Shown piece by piece: positions 22,867 to 31,638 of a stretch of 64,000 nucleotides of DNA. The translations under genes and the position numbers were made by a program. Location of the stretch: positions 2,617,501 to 2,681,500 of the forward strand of contig NC_014828.1 in the NCBI RefSeq assembly GCF_000178115.2, read 5' to 3'. The first letter of the stretch is position 1, and each line of letters starts with the position of its first letter. The DNA comes from Ethanoligenens harbinense YUAN-3. Its GTDB lineage: Bacteria; Bacillota; Clostridia; Oscillospirales; Ethanoligenentaceae. The notes under the pieces were generated by a model that saw nothing but the letters and a program-made list of their open reading frames with translations, was not told where the DNA came from and did not search any database.

Positions 22867-25320
22867 GTGAAATTTAGATCGGTTCGTCGCTTCAAATTTT
22901 TGAGCGTTTTCATTCTCGCGGCGATCATCCTGGCGACCGTTGCTCTGGCCGCCGGAAGCGGCACAAACGAATGGCCAGGCGGTCGCATCGGCTATCGATT
23001 GGATACACATTATGGCCAGGTCGCGGCGAATGCGCCTGCAATTCCTCTGTACAATGATCCCGGCTGTACGCAGCCCATCAATCACTATCTACTGCCCGGG
23101 GACTGGGTGATTGCATATTTCAATGGGGACAGCTTTTCCGGGGCAGTGACATATCCGATCACCGTCCCACAAAATGGCGGCGGAGATGATGGCCTTGAAT
23201 ATACTACACATTACATCCACCCCGGAGATCTATCCTTTATCGTCAGCGGTACCGGCAGTTTCAGCGGAACAGACTGGAATCAAACAACATGGTTTAATCA
23301 TCTGCCAACAAATATCGGTTATACCAGTAAACTCCCGGGCAACGGCGATACCGTATGGGTCGGCAATAACACAGATGGCGGAACCCCGGGGGGTTTTCAA
23401 GTAGTTTCAGCTCCAAGCGGCAATGGATATTACGACCTATGGCCAGGAAACGCATCTTCAAAAATCATGTCTGCATTCCTCTCTCAATATTGCTATTACG
23501 ACTCGTCCAGATCCGACTTCGTCAATGCAGATTATTCATGGAACCTGTTGTCCCAACCGTGGAACACGGTAGGTTTGCACCAGGGTTACAATCTGATCTC
23601 TTACGCCGGGATGGACGCTTCGGGAAACTACGCGACCGGCCAGCGGTATCTGTGGTGGGATACAATCGCACCGGACATGGATACCAACCTCACGGCGATC
23701 CAATATTCGCCTGGGCATTCCGGTTGGCTCAATCTGTCCGATTTCAACAGCGATCAAAACGTCGTGATCCTGTCACACGAAGACACCAGCCAGACCACGG
23801 ATGTCTCCGGATTGAATCCGGCATCCCTGCGGACGGATTTCGACGGCATAAACCGTTGGGGAAACAGCGCAGGCTATCAAGGGTTCGACACGTTTTCTGC
23901 CACCAGCGGTGTCAAAAACTATTTGCTGAAATCCATTATGCAGGCCATGGGCGTGCAGGCTGACGGCACCGGCGGGCAAGGCACACACACCTATACCTTT
24001 TCAAGCATCGACAACGCCTGGAACACCGCCGTGATCGGCAACTCTGTGCAGATCGATACTATCCCTCCAACTTGTACCGTATCCACCACGGCCAGTGACT
24101 GGAAATCCGGATCTGCACCAATCACTCTGGACTTTGAAGATCCCGGCGCCTCCAACGGTACGGGCAGCGGCGTGGCCGCAGAACAGTACAGTTGGTCGCA
24201 AAGCCAGACCGATGCAGGAACATGGCAGAACTACACCGCAGGCGGGCAGCTCACCCCTCCTGGAACCGGTTCCTGGTATCTGCACTGGCAGTCTACCGAT
24301 GTGGCCGGGAACAGCAGTAGCGGCGTTTTCGGTCCTTACAGCGACAACAGTGGGCTTGCTGTAACCATCCAAGCACCGAATGCCGCCTATCTGACCGATA
24401 CCGATGTCATAACTTCCGCAATCGTCGCGGATAACAGCGGCGTCCCGGTCTTGCCGAGCGATTCCGTCACGCTGAAGCTAACTGTCACCGCAGCCGATGG
24501 CAGCACCTATACCACGCAGACCAAGGCGATCGTCGTGCCGGCCGAAGATCAAAACCTCATCTGGTTCCGATGGCACACACCAGCCACGCCCGGGACCTAC
24601 ACACTTACGGCCACCGCGATCAGCCCCAGCGTTCCTGCGCAGGCCGGTTGGACAAGCACACTGCAATGGAATATCAACACACCCACAGAGTCCACGCCCC
24701 CGCAGCCAAAACTGTATGATAAGGCCCCGCCGTATTTCAGCATTCAAACACCTACGCCGTCCGGGTACTCCCCCTCGCTGACTTGGAATGAGTGGACGTA
24801 TACCGGCGGCGCATTCAAAAAAGAGACCTTTACGGCTAATCTAAGCGCGGCGCTGAAAATCACGCCGGAAATGGGCGAAGATGGCCAGACGCGCATTGTG
24901 ACGGCCACACAGGACGCAAGCGGCGTATGGACGATGAAAAGCGGGTACGGTATCAACGAGACGGCCACCGGCAGCGTAGCGGTCACTTCGGGAACCGGTT
25001 CCCAAATCGATGCGGCCAGCACCACGCTGGCGCAGCTCACCGAGGGCCGGTATCCCGAATTCAACTATTGGTCTGAAGGTTACTTCCGACTGTTCAAGAA
25101 CAATGGCGGCGGCAATTTTACGCTTCAGCCCAACAAGTACAGCGTTCTGAATCTGCCGGTGCATTATACTCCCGTCTGGTTCCCGGATGGGCCATACACG
25201 GCACAGGCGACCATTTCACAAGCATGGACGCCTGCCGGAATGCTTGGCGGCGACGCTACGGACACCATTCAGATCAAGGGCGCTTTGCCGCAAGACTGGT
25301 ATGTGAGGGTGTTCCAATAA
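22867..25320 (+). CDS. Large secreted beta-rich protein
   Basis: An 817-residue protein. TAGGAGG is followed by TTG 22864 or GTG 22867; GTG has the better spacing. The signal peptide (FKFLSVFILAAIILATVALAAG) is clear. The rest is Gly/Ser/Thr/Trp-rich, with Ig-like blocks (IDTIPPTCTVSTTASDWKSGSAPITLDF...) and no anchor motif. Two perfect GGAACCGGTTCC sites lie inside. Its last 17 codons are duplicated 372 bases downstream as part of a larger tandem duplication. Function unknown; an adhesin-like role is inferred from context. Confidence 0.65.
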   Translation: MKFRSVRRFKFLSVFILAAIILATVALAAGSGTNEWPGGRIGYRLDTHYGQVAANAPAIPLYNDPGCTQPINHYLLPGDWVIAYFNGDSFSGAVTYPITVPQNGGGDDGLEYTTHYIHPGDLSFIVSGTGSFSGTDWNQTTWFNHLPTNIGYTSKLPGNGDTVWVGNNTDGGTPGGFQVVSAPSGNGYYDLWPGNASSKIMSAFLSQYCYYDSSRSDFVNADYSWNLLSQPWNTVGLHQGYNLISYAGMDASGNYATGQRYLWWDTIAPDMDTNLTAIQYSPGHSGWLNLSDFNSDQNVVILSHEDTSQTTDVSGLNPASLRTDFDGINRWGNSAGYQGFDTFSATSGVKNYLLKSIMQAMGVQADGTGGQGTHTYTFSSIDNAWNTAVIGNSVQIDTIPPTCTVSTTASDWKSGSAPITLDFEDPGASNGTGSGVAAEQYSWSQSQTDAGTWQNYTAGGQLTPPGTGSWYLHWQSTDVAGNSSSGVFGPYSDNSGLAVTIQAPNAAYLTDTDVITSAIVADNSGVPVLPSDSVTLKLTVTAADGSTYTTQTKAIVVPAEDQNLIWFRWHTPATPGTYTLTATAISPSVPAQAGWTSTLQWNINTPTESTPPQPKLYDKAPPYFSIQTPTPSGYSPSLTWNEWTYTGGAFKKETFTANLSAALKITPEMGEDGQTRIVTATQDASGVWTMKSGYGINETATGSVAVTSGTGSQIDAASTTLAQLTEGRYPEFNYWSEGYFRLFKNNGGGNFTLQPNKYSVLNLPVHYTPVWFPDGPYTAQATISQAWTPAGMLGGDATDTIQIKGALPQDWYVRVFQ
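24262..24273. promoter_or_regulatory. GGAACCGGTTCC palindrome in coding sequence
   Basis: Perfect site, here read as Gly-Thr-Gly-Ser, a different codon phase from the parB copies. Confidence 0.6.
24991..25002. promoter_or_regulatory. GGAACCGGTTCC palindrome in coding sequence
   Basis: Perfect site, also read as Gly-Thr-Gly-Ser, 729 bases after the previous one. Confidence 0.6.
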
Positions 25321-25355
25321 GAACATAAACGCAAAAGCGCCCACCATGTCAAATA

Positions 25356-25384
25356 TTGACACGATAGGCGCGAATCTGTATACT
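25356..25384 (+). promoter_or_regulatory. Promoter of toxin cassette 2
   Basis: TTGACA and TATACT with 17-base spacing. The -35 lies in a dyad TGTCAAATATTGACA. Confidence 0.75.
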
Positions 25385-25444
25385 TTATCCAGACACAGGA
25401 CAGACGCGGGCGGTTCGCCACTCCCTTGAGAGGGGGTGGTCTTG

Positions 25445-25513
25445 ATGGAGTACATAGCAGCAATCATTCTTATTTTGATTCTCATGTATTTACTGAAAGA
25501 TAAAACGAAGTAG
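25445..25513 (+). CDS. Putative type I toxin peptide, copy 2
   Basis: A 22-residue peptide (begins MEYIAAIILILILM, ends KDKTK) behind GAGGGGGTGG. The tail differs from copies 1 and 3 while the N-terminal half is conserved. Confidence 0.65.
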   Translation: MEYIAAIILILILMYLLKDKTK

Positions 25514-25584
25514 CCGCCCCCAGCCAAGGATTCGGCTACTTCAACCTACGTTGGGCTAACCGTTTCGTGGTATGCCCTGTGTCT
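25500..25584 (-). ncRNA. Predicted antisense RNA, cassette 2
   Basis: Expected to start near 25584 and end after the GTAGCCG/CGGCTAC hairpin over the toxin stop codon. Ends are estimates. Confidence 0.5.
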
Positions 25585-25590
25585 ACTTAT

Positions 25591-25619
25591 ATTATAGGAC
25601 TATCTCACATATTCGTCAA
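25591..25619 (-). promoter_or_regulatory. Antisense promoter, cassette 2
   Basis: Minus strand TTGACG (25614-25619) and TATAAT (25591-25596), 17-base spacing. Confidence 0.75.
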
Positions 25620-25727
25620 CATTTAGCGCCGGGTGCAAAAGCAGATCAAGGGCGCTTTGCCGCAAGACTGGTATGTGAGGGTGTTCCAATAAGAGCATAA
25701 ATGCAAAAGCGCCCACCGTGTCGAACA

Positions 25728-25756
25728 TTGACACGATAGGCGCAAATCTGTATACT
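25728..25756 (+). promoter_or_regulatory. Promoter of toxin cassette 3
   Basis: TTGACA and TATACT, 17-base spacing, in the second duplication unit. The dyad around the -35 is altered (CGTGTC...GACACG). Confidence 0.75.
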
Positions 25757-25817
25757 TTATCCAGACACAGGACAGACGCGGGCGGTTAGCCATCTCCCAT
25801 AGAAGGGAGGTGTTGCC

Positions 25818-25889
25818 ATGGAATACTTATCGGTAATAATCATCATTTTGATTCTTGCCATAGCATATAACCAGAGCGTAAAAAAATAA
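25818..25889 (+). CDS. Putative type I toxin peptide, copy 3
   Basis: A 23-residue peptide (begins MEYLSVIIIILILA, ends NQSVKK) behind GGGAGGTG. Although it sits in the tandem unit of copy 2, its coding part is closer to copy 1, which suggests gene conversion between cassettes. Confidence 0.65.
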   Translation: MEYLSVIIIILILAIAYNQSVKK

Positions 25890-25965
25890 CCGCCCCCGGG
25901 CTCAATCGTCGGGCGATTATTTTCACCTATTGAGCTAACCGCTTTTGCGGCTCTGCCCTGTGTCT
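25881..25965 (-). ncRNA. Predicted antisense RNA, cassette 3
   Basis: Expected from the promoter at 25972-26000 to a hairpin ending in T7 opposite the toxin stop codon. Ends are estimates. Confidence 0.5.
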
Positions 25966-25971
25966 ACTTAT

Positions 25972-26000
25972 ATTATAGGACTATCTCACATATTCGTCAA
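25972..26000 (-). promoter_or_regulatory. Antisense promoter, cassette 3
   Basis: Minus strand TTGACG (25995-26000) and TATAAT (25972-25977), 17-base spacing. Confidence 0.75.
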
Positions 26001-26006
26001 CATGTA

Positions 26007-26038
26007 AGCGCCGGGCGTAAAAGCCCGGCGCTTTTTTT
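26007..26038 (+). terminator. Strong terminator after the toxin cassettes
   Basis: Stem AGCGCCGGGC/GCCCGGCGCT with GTAAAA loop and T7. It is followed by TCTATAGGGTGAAAG. Confidence 0.85.
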
Positions 26039-26086
26039 ATCTATAGGGTGAAAGAAAAACCGAAACTTTGAAAAGGAGAGACGATT

Positions 26087-26659
26087 ATGACCTTACAGCG
26101 CATGGCACGGGAAAGCAGCGAGCAGACACTTCTGGCTTCGCAGGAATTTAGGGGTTTTTTGAACACTTTACCATTGCAGGACATGTGGACAGAGCATACA
26201 TGGAACGGCAACAGCTTCAAGGCAAAAAAAGAGCACGGGTATTTTTTAATTGAGTATAAGGAATATCGCACGAACCAGACCGTGGGCACATACACCTTCA
26301 GCCGGAAAGGCAAGCTAGCGTACTTTTTAACACCCAGAGAAAAAATTGAGGAATTGGCCTCTTTTCTTGCGCCGTTTCTTATCCTTATCCTTCTGTTTGT
26401 TCTATTTATAGGTTTTCCGGCAACTGCACTTACACTTGCCGCCGCGAGACCTCATGCCCATTTTACCATTCCAGGCTCTCTAATTCCGTATGTTTTGTGT
26501 TTGATTTCACTTGCAGCCTCGATTTTTATAAGCACCAATTCAATTACTAACGCAACCGGAAAAATTTTGGTTTCAATTAGCGTGTTCGCGCTCATCGTCG
26601 TGATTTGTATGCAATTTGGCCCTTACATCACCCCGTTCTTTCCAAAAGTCCAAATTTGA
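26087..26659 (+). CDS. Hypothetical membrane protein
   Basis: A 190-residue protein starting at ATG 26087 with AAAGGAGA upstream. The soluble N-terminal half (residues 1-90) is followed by three or four membrane helices (about 96-118, 130-150, 160-180). No family is recognised. It opens the second surface-protein gene group. Confidence 0.5.
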   Translation: MTLQRMARESSEQTLLASQEFRGFLNTLPLQDMWTEHTWNGNSFKAKKEHGYFLIEYKEYRTNQTVGTYTFSRKGKLAYFLTPREKIEELASFLAPFLILILLFVLFIGFPATALTLAAARPHAHFTIPGSLIPYVLCLISLAASIFISTNSITNATGKILVSISVFALIVVICMQFGPYITPFFPKVQI

Positions 26660-26681
26660 AATTGTGAAAGGAGAATGAATT

Positions 26682-27350
26682 TTGGCTGAACCATTCAAAA
26701 AAAGCAATAAAAAGAGACACCGGCTGGCAGTTTTACTGCTGGCCATTTTTGTTCCCACAAGCGTGTTTGCCGCTGGGCTGGTTTTTGTACCCAGCTTTCG
26801 CAATACCGTGTTTTCCGTTTTGTCATCAGCCTTTGGCACTCAAGGGCACAAAGAAAAGAAGTCCACGTCTTCGGTACCGGATAAAAGAACGCCGACCGGC
26901 TCCGGCCCGGACAGCGCGGTGGGATATGGGGACAATACCGTGCTCGCGTCACAAGCACCTGGCGCGGCCGCAGATCGGACGACCTACGCGCCGTCCACCG
27001 TGGTATATGGTACTGCCGGCAGTTCCACCGGGCAGTGGAGTGCGACCATCAACAACAATCCAAGTGAGTACCAGCAGGCGGTGTTTTACGAATGCACGGT
27101 CAACTCGAGCTACGAAAAGCAGGCAGACGGCAGCATGAAAAGAATCATGACCGACACCAAAACAACACGCCTGGGTGAGTCTCAGATCATCGGGCCGGGG
27201 CAGCATTATAACAAGATCGTTTGGGATGCGCCGCTGACTGGGCAAACCCGGATCATCTGTGCGGAGATGCACAGCTACAAGCTGGTTGATGGGCAGTATG
27301 TCGAGGTCACACCGCTTTTTGTGCAAAACCTGACGTTGGATATTCAATGA
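26682..27350 (+). CDS. Secreted or anchored hypothetical protein
   Basis: A 222-residue protein; TTG 26682 follows GAAAGGAG. A basic start (KKSNKKRHR) and hydrophobic helix (LAVLLLAIFVPTSVFAAGLVF) make an export signal. A Ser/Thr/Pro stalk follows, then a C-terminal domain of about 100 residues (YQQAVFYECTVNSSYEK...IIGPGQHYNKIVWDAPLTGQTRII). No family is recognised. Confidence 0.55.
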   Translation: MAEPFKKSNKKRHRLAVLLLAIFVPTSVFAAGLVFVPSFRNTVFSVLSSAFGTQGHKEKKSTSSVPDKRTPTGSGPDSAVGYGDNTVLASQAPGAAADRTTYAPSTVVYGTAGSSTGQWSATINNNPSEYQQAVFYECTVNSSYEKQADGSMKRIMTDTKTTRLGESQIIGPGQHYNKIVWDAPLTGQTRIICAEMHSYKLVDGQYVEVTPLFVQNLTLDIQ

Positions 27351-27402
27351 GATATCAACCGGCCAGACCGGATGATAAATAAATTACAGGAGGGACATAT
27401 CA

Positions 27403-28005
27403 ATGTCCATCATCAACCATGTCCGCCGACACTTCGGCGGAAAAATCGCAGCTGCGGCTATGGCCGTAGCACTGATCGCAGGCGCAGCGCTGCCTGCATC
27501 CGCAGCTACCACACAGACGGCGACCGGAACGGGCAGCGCGTCTGCCAGTGTCCCGATCACCGGCACGATTAACGCAACGACCATCAGCGTAACGATTCCG
27601 AACAGCGTGGCCTACACCATCAACCCCGATGCCAATACGTTCACGGCCCCGGCACTCGCCGTGACCAATAACACGGTGGTGCCCGTGACCGTCGGCGTGC
27701 AGTCCCTGACCGCCGACAGCTCCGGCACTTTTGCTGACAAGCTGCCGACTGATGAGACATGGAGCACACTTGATGCGTCCGACAGCGCGAAGTACGTTGC
27801 GCTTGGCATTAGCGCTACCAGCACCGGTTGGAGCACCGGGTACAATAGCAGCACGGACTGGGCCGCTGCTCACGCACCCGTGACCATTGGCTCCCTGCCC
27901 TCCGGCGCCACCGGCAATCTTGCCTTGGCGGCAAACTTTGGCCGCGCATTCACCGCGTCAAAGGCCCCTACCGGCTCTATCGTATTTAGTGTGTGCCTGT
28001 CGTAA
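27403..28005 (+). CDS. Secreted WxL-like beta-sandwich protein
   Basis: A 200-residue protein with signal peptide ending PASAAT (about residue 33). The body (ISVTIPNSVAYTINPDANTFTAPALAVTNNTVVPVTVGVQSLTA) resembles the C-terminal domain of the RCC1-repeat protein encoded next, so both probably share a surface partner. The pattern recalls WxL-type wall-binding domains, but the Trp-x-Leu signature itself is absent. Confidence 0.6.
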   Translation: MSIINHVRRHFGGKIAAAAMAVALIAGAALPASAATTQTATGTGSASASVPITGTINATTISVTIPNSVAYTINPDANTFTAPALAVTNNTVVPVTVGVQSLTADSSGTFADKLPTDETWSTLDASDSAKYVALGISATSTGWSTGYNSSTDWAAAHAPVTIGSLPSGATGNLALAANFGRAFTASKAPTGSIVFSVCLS

Positions 28006-28026
28006 TCATTCGCATAAACCTCCGGG

Positions 28027-28052
28027 CGGCTGGGAAACCAGCCGTTTATTTT
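28027..28052 (+). terminator. Terminator
   Basis: Stem CGGCTGG/CCAGCCG with GAAA loop, then TTTATTTT. Confidence 0.75.
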
Positions 28053-28105
28053 GATCACTTGCTTTTGGCTTTACATAAAAAACATTTTGGAAAAAAGGTG
28101 AAATT

Positions 28106-29917
28106 ATGTTCAAGAAAATCAAAAAAATTGTGGTCGTATTGACAACAACTGTTCCTATCTTGGTTTCTTCATTTATTATGCCTAATGCAGCTTCCGCAGA
28201 ACAAACCCCATTGGGTGTAACACAGGTCGTCACAGGAATGAACACTGCATATGCGCTGAAATCCGACGGCTCTGTGTTGGCAACAGGTTATAACAGTTCC
28301 GGCGATTTGGGCGATGGAACAACAACCAATTCACTCGTGTGGAAGCAGGTGATCGCATCGGGTAGCGGGGTCACACAGCTCGCAACGGGAGAATGTACTG
28401 CATATGCGCTAAAATCCGATGGCTCTGTGTTGGCAACAGGTTATAACAGTTTCGGCGATTTGGGTGATGGAACAACAACCAACTCACTCGTGTGGAAGCA
28501 GGTGATTGCACCGGGTAGCGGGATCACACAGCTTGCAGCAGCGTGGGATACTGCATATGCACTAAAATCCGATGGCTCTGTGTTGGCAACAGGTGATGAC
28601 AGCCACGGCGAGCTGGGCGTCGGGTCATCCAGTTCACTCGTGTGGAAGCAGGTGATTGCACCGGGTAGCGGGATCACACAGCTCGCGGCGGGAAGCCACA
28701 GTGCATATGCGCTAAAATCCGACGGCTCTGTGTTGGCAACAGGCAACAACCAATATGGCCAGCTTGGCATCGGGACAACAAGCAATTCGCTGGTGTGGGA
28801 ACAGGTGATTGCACCGGGTAGCGGGGTCACACAGCTTACGGCAGGAAACCGCACTGCATATGCGCTAAAATCCGATGGCTCTGTGTTGGCAACAGGTGAT
28901 GACAGCTACGGCGAGCTGGGCGTCGGGTCATCCAGTTCACTCGTGTGGGAACAGGAGATTGCACCGGGTAGTGGGGTCATGCAGCTTGCGGCAGGAAACC
29001 TCAGTGCATATGCGCTAAAATCCGACGGCTCTGTGTTGGCAACAGGTTATAACAGTTCCGGAGGTTTGGGCGATGGAACAACAACCAACTCACTCGTGTG
29101 GAAGCAGGTGATTGCATCGGGTAGCGGGGTCACACAGCTCGCAACGGGGTTGTCATTCAGTGCATATGTGCTAAAATCCGGTGGCTCCGTGATGGCAACA
29201 GGCAACAACCAATATGGCCAGCTTGGCGTCGGGACAACAAGCAATTCGCTGGTGTGGGAACAGGTATTAATCATTGATTCCACGCCGCCGACTGGCAGCT
29301 ACAATCTCTCCACCACAGCATGGACTACCGGCAATGTAACGATCAACGTCACAGCAGCGGATTCACAGTCTGGGGTAAAATCCATTACAACACCGGACGG
29401 AACCACGGTGGCCGGCCCCACGTGCAGCTACAAGGTATCAGGCAACGGTACATATAATTTCGTTCTCACAGATAACGCCGGGAATACCTGCACCTATCCG
29501 GTAACGGTATCCAACATAGATCGGTCTGTGTCCGTATCCTACACCTCCAGCGTGGCCTATACGGTCGATCCAGATAACACCGGCAGCCCTACCTCGGGCG
29601 GGGACATTACGCTTACCAACAACAACACCCATGTAGGCGCGCAGGTTACATTGCAAAGTCTTACGTCCGCGCTCTCCGGTACCAATGGTTTCGTGCTCGG
29701 CGTGCAAGTGGAGGAATCGGCGTCCGGGAACACCGCATGGTCGGAGATCGACAACAAATCTGTGCAGTTGCCGGGCGGGGGCTCAACGGTGCTGGGCGTC
29801 CTGTCCCCGGGCGGTACCGGGCATATCAAGCTGGTCGGGCAGCTCAGCAGCCTGCGATGGCCCAGTGCCCAAGGGGATAACGGTAGCATGCAGCTGACGT
29901 TTACGGCGGTGTCGTAA
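28106..29917 (+). CDS. Secreted RCC1-repeat protein
   Basis: A 603-residue protein. The signal peptide ends near AASAEQ. Seven RCC1-like repeats of about 50 residues (AYALKSDGSVLATG...GDLGDGTTTNSLVWKQVIA.GSGVTQLA.G) would close into a seven-bladed propeller. An Ig-like block follows (DSTPPTGSYNLSTTAWTTGNVTINV), then a 120-residue domain related to the protein at 27403. The repeats are nearly identical in DNA, so copy number could change by recombination. RCC1-type propellers usually bind proteins. Confidence 0.8.
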   Translation: MFKKIKKIVVVLTTTVPILVSSFIMPNAASAEQTPLGVTQVVTGMNTAYALKSDGSVLATGYNSSGDLGDGTTTNSLVWKQVIASGSGVTQLATGECTAYALKSDGSVLATGYNSFGDLGDGTTTNSLVWKQVIAPGSGITQLAAAWDTAYALKSDGSVLATGDDSHGELGVGSSSSLVWKQVIAPGSGITQLAAGSHSAYALKSDGSVLATGNNQYGQLGIGTTSNSLVWEQVIAPGSGVTQLTAGNRTAYALKSDGSVLATGDDSYGELGVGSSSSLVWEQEIAPGSGVMQLAAGNLSAYALKSDGSVLATGYNSSGGLGDGTTTNSLVWKQVIASGSGVTQLATGLSFSAYVLKSGGSVMATGNNQYGQLGVGTTSNSLVWEQVLIIDSTPPTGSYNLSTTAWTTGNVTINVTAADSQSGVKSITTPDGTTVAGPTCSYKVSGNGTYNFVLTDNAGNTCTYPVTVSNIDRSVSVSYTSSVAYTVDPDNTGSPTSGGDITLTNNNTHVGAQVTLQSLTSALSGTNGFVLGVQVEESASGNTAWSEIDNKSVQLPGGGSTVLGVLSPGGTGHIKLVGQLSSLRWPSAQGDNGSMQLTFTAVS

Positions 29918-29958
29918 AGATCGATGAAACTATGTAGCTATTCAATAAGCCAGAAATA

Positions 29959-30450
29959 TCAACCTGAAAATGCGCGATTGAAGCGGTGCGATAACATAGT
30001 TTGGACTCCGGTAACATCCTCGCTTGTGTACGCAGAGTCATCACAAAATGCGCAATTTTGCAAACACTCCCCGATTTCTTCGCTTACGTATCGAAACGAT
30101 TGGGGTGCAACAAAATCTTCTATCATATCGAATGGATTAATTGGATCGGTATATTGAAAAAATTTCTTGATTTTGATTGCATATCCTCTTTCTTTACCAT
30201 TAAAATATTTGGAAAAAAATTGCTTTGTTATTCCTGAATAGCGCTTGGTTTTAGTCCACAAATCATGTGGCGTTTCAACAAGTATCGTATCGATTGTAAA
30301 TTCACCTATAATAAGCCCCATCGGTTTGCTGGCATATATGACTACAGAATCGACTGATTGCTTAAATAGCTTCTTTCGATACTCAAATTTTTTTCTTCCT
30401 GCAATTATTTCTTCAACGAATTCTGGCTTGATCGATAATAAGACTTTCAT
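29959..30450 (-). CDS. ASCH (PUA-like) domain protein
   Basis: A 163-residue protein beginning MKVLLSIKPEFVEEIIAGRKKFEYRK, the typical ASCH start (S.KP.....I..G.K..E.R), followed by VVIYASKPMGLIIGEFTI. ASCH domains are thought to bind RNA. It is AT-rich, on the reverse strand, and overlaps the end of the upstream GNAT gene by 38 bases, so the pair is one unit. This looks like acquired cargo. Confidence 0.75.
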   Translation of the reverse strand: MKVLLSIKPEFVEEIIAGRKKFEYRKKLFKQSVDSVVIYASKPMGLIIGEFTIDTILVETPHDLWTKTKRYSGITKQFFSKYFNGKERGYAIKIKKFFQYTDPINPFDMIEDFVAPQSFRYVSEEIGECLQNCAFCDDSAYTSEDVTGVQTMLSHRFNRAFSG

Positions 30451-31486
30451 TTACTCCACCATCCTTAAGTATTTGCTTGAACTGATCATCTGTAATCTGA
30501 ACAAATCCCCAGTAAGGCTGCTCTCGATCAACCCCAACTTCTTCAATTAACTTATGTCTTGTCAAACGTCTGCTCAGTGCCGCGTTGTATGTCATTTTTA
30601 TAGTATAGCAGCCCTGCTTACCATACCAGTAAAACAAATCATCTCTATCGAACACACTATATTTACTCGCATATTTAAAAAAATCATCAAATCCCCTAAA
30701 TTGGCTTTGATGTTTAACCTCATCAATGATACAAATGGAAGTAGCCACAGATGAGTATTCTGCAGAGCGACCATCATCTGCTGTGCGATATATGACGACG
30801 AGATCTCCTGATGATAGCCTACTAACATCTCTCATGCGGCAAACATATATTTTGTGTATCGAATTGGTGTGAGATACATCATCTAAAATATCAATAGTCT
30901 CATTTTTTAAAATTGAATCCGGAAACATGATTGAATGATATTTGGGATAGATACTTAAGAGATATTTGCTGTTTCCTGCAATCTTCATTAAAGGAAAATC
31001 TTTGTATATATCTCCGACTATAACAGATAAACGTTTGACTAAGATTAGTTCCGTACCGTTGTTTGTAGTTTTATTTCCATGGTTTGTAAAGCCGTATTTT
31101 TCAAGTAGTCGAATTAAAGTATCCTGCTTTACAAACATGGACACATAGCAAATAGAAGCGTTTTCTTGGATGGCATAGTCAAGAGCTTTTTTAATAAACC
31201 GTTCACCTAAGCGGGTTCCATGCGGATTGATCTTAAACGTACTAATCTTCAATATGTTTTTGGATTTGATTGGAGGTACGACGTCATTTACAACGCCATG
31301 TTCCATTTTCATTGCTAATAAACCGTTCAATGTACCATCATCGTTAAACTGCACATATGCTTGACGTTTACTGGCAGTTGTTGTAAACCATCTTTCGAAC
31401 TCCTTGTAATCGTTTTTTAAGGAATCGAAAAATGGATCATGGATATTAAGACTTCCAAAGGTGACCAGCTGAAGATTGTTACTCAT
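30413..31486 (-). CDS. GNAT acetyltransferase fused to a PUA/ASCH-like domain
   Basis: A 357-residue protein. Residues 1-155 are GNAT-like: KISTFKINPHGTRLGERFIKKALDYAIQ is the acetyl-CoA loop and helix, then LIRLLEKYGFTN. Residues 165-340 form a second domain (DLVVIYRTADDGRSAEYSSVATSICIIDEV) of PUA/ASCH type. With the ASCH neighbour it resembles RNA-directed modification or toxin-type modules found in genomic islands, but function is not proven. An AT-rich leader lies upstream. Confidence 0.65.
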   Translation of the reverse strand: MSNNLQLVTFGSLNIHDPFFDSLKNDYKEFERWFTTTASKRQAYVQFNDDGTLNGLLAMKMEHGVVNDVVPPIKSKNILKISTFKINPHGTRLGERFIKKALDYAIQENASICYVSMFVKQDTLIRLLEKYGFTNHGNKTTNNGTELILVKRLSVIVGDIYKDFPLMKIAGNSKYLLSIYPKYHSIMFPDSILKNETIDILDDVSHTNSIHKIYVCRMRDVSRLSSGDLVVIYRTADDGRSAEYSSVATSICIIDEVKHQSQFRGFDDFFKYASKYSVFDRDDLFYWYGKQGCYTIKMTYNAALSRRLTRHKLIEEVGVDREQPYWGFVQITDDQFKQILKDGGVNESLIIDQARIR

Positions 31487-31576
31487 ATCCGTTCCTCACT
31501 ATATTGACGTGTCACACACTGCATGTTATGGAAATTATAACGCATATGCATAAAAATCGCAAATATCTACAAGAGG

Positions 31577-31606
31577 CCGGCGAGTGTAAAAGCTCGCCGG
31601 TTTTTT
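31577..31606 (+). terminator. Terminator
   Basis: Stem CCGGCGAG/CTCGCCGG, then T6. It is followed by CCCATAGTGTGAAAGGAGG, which leads into the primase gene. Confidence 0.85.
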
Positions 31607-31638
31607 ATTGCCCATAGTGTGAAAGGAGGTGCGTGGCC

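Larger units (their letters stand above)
25270..26006 (+). repeat. Tandem duplication, unit about 372 bases
   Basis: The stretch from 25270 (CAGATCAAGGGCGCTTTGCC) recurs from 25642. Each unit holds the tail of the large secreted-protein gene, a toxin promoter, the toxin gene and the antisense promoter. The first unit ends inside the left arm of the terminator that is whole after the second unit, which marks the recombination junction near 25641. Confidence 0.85.

Noticed and set aside
28240-29270. Possible CRISPR array because of regular repeats
   Set aside because: The repeats are about 150 bases, in frame and encode RCC1 propeller blades. No CRISPR-type short repeat and spacer pattern occurs in the window.
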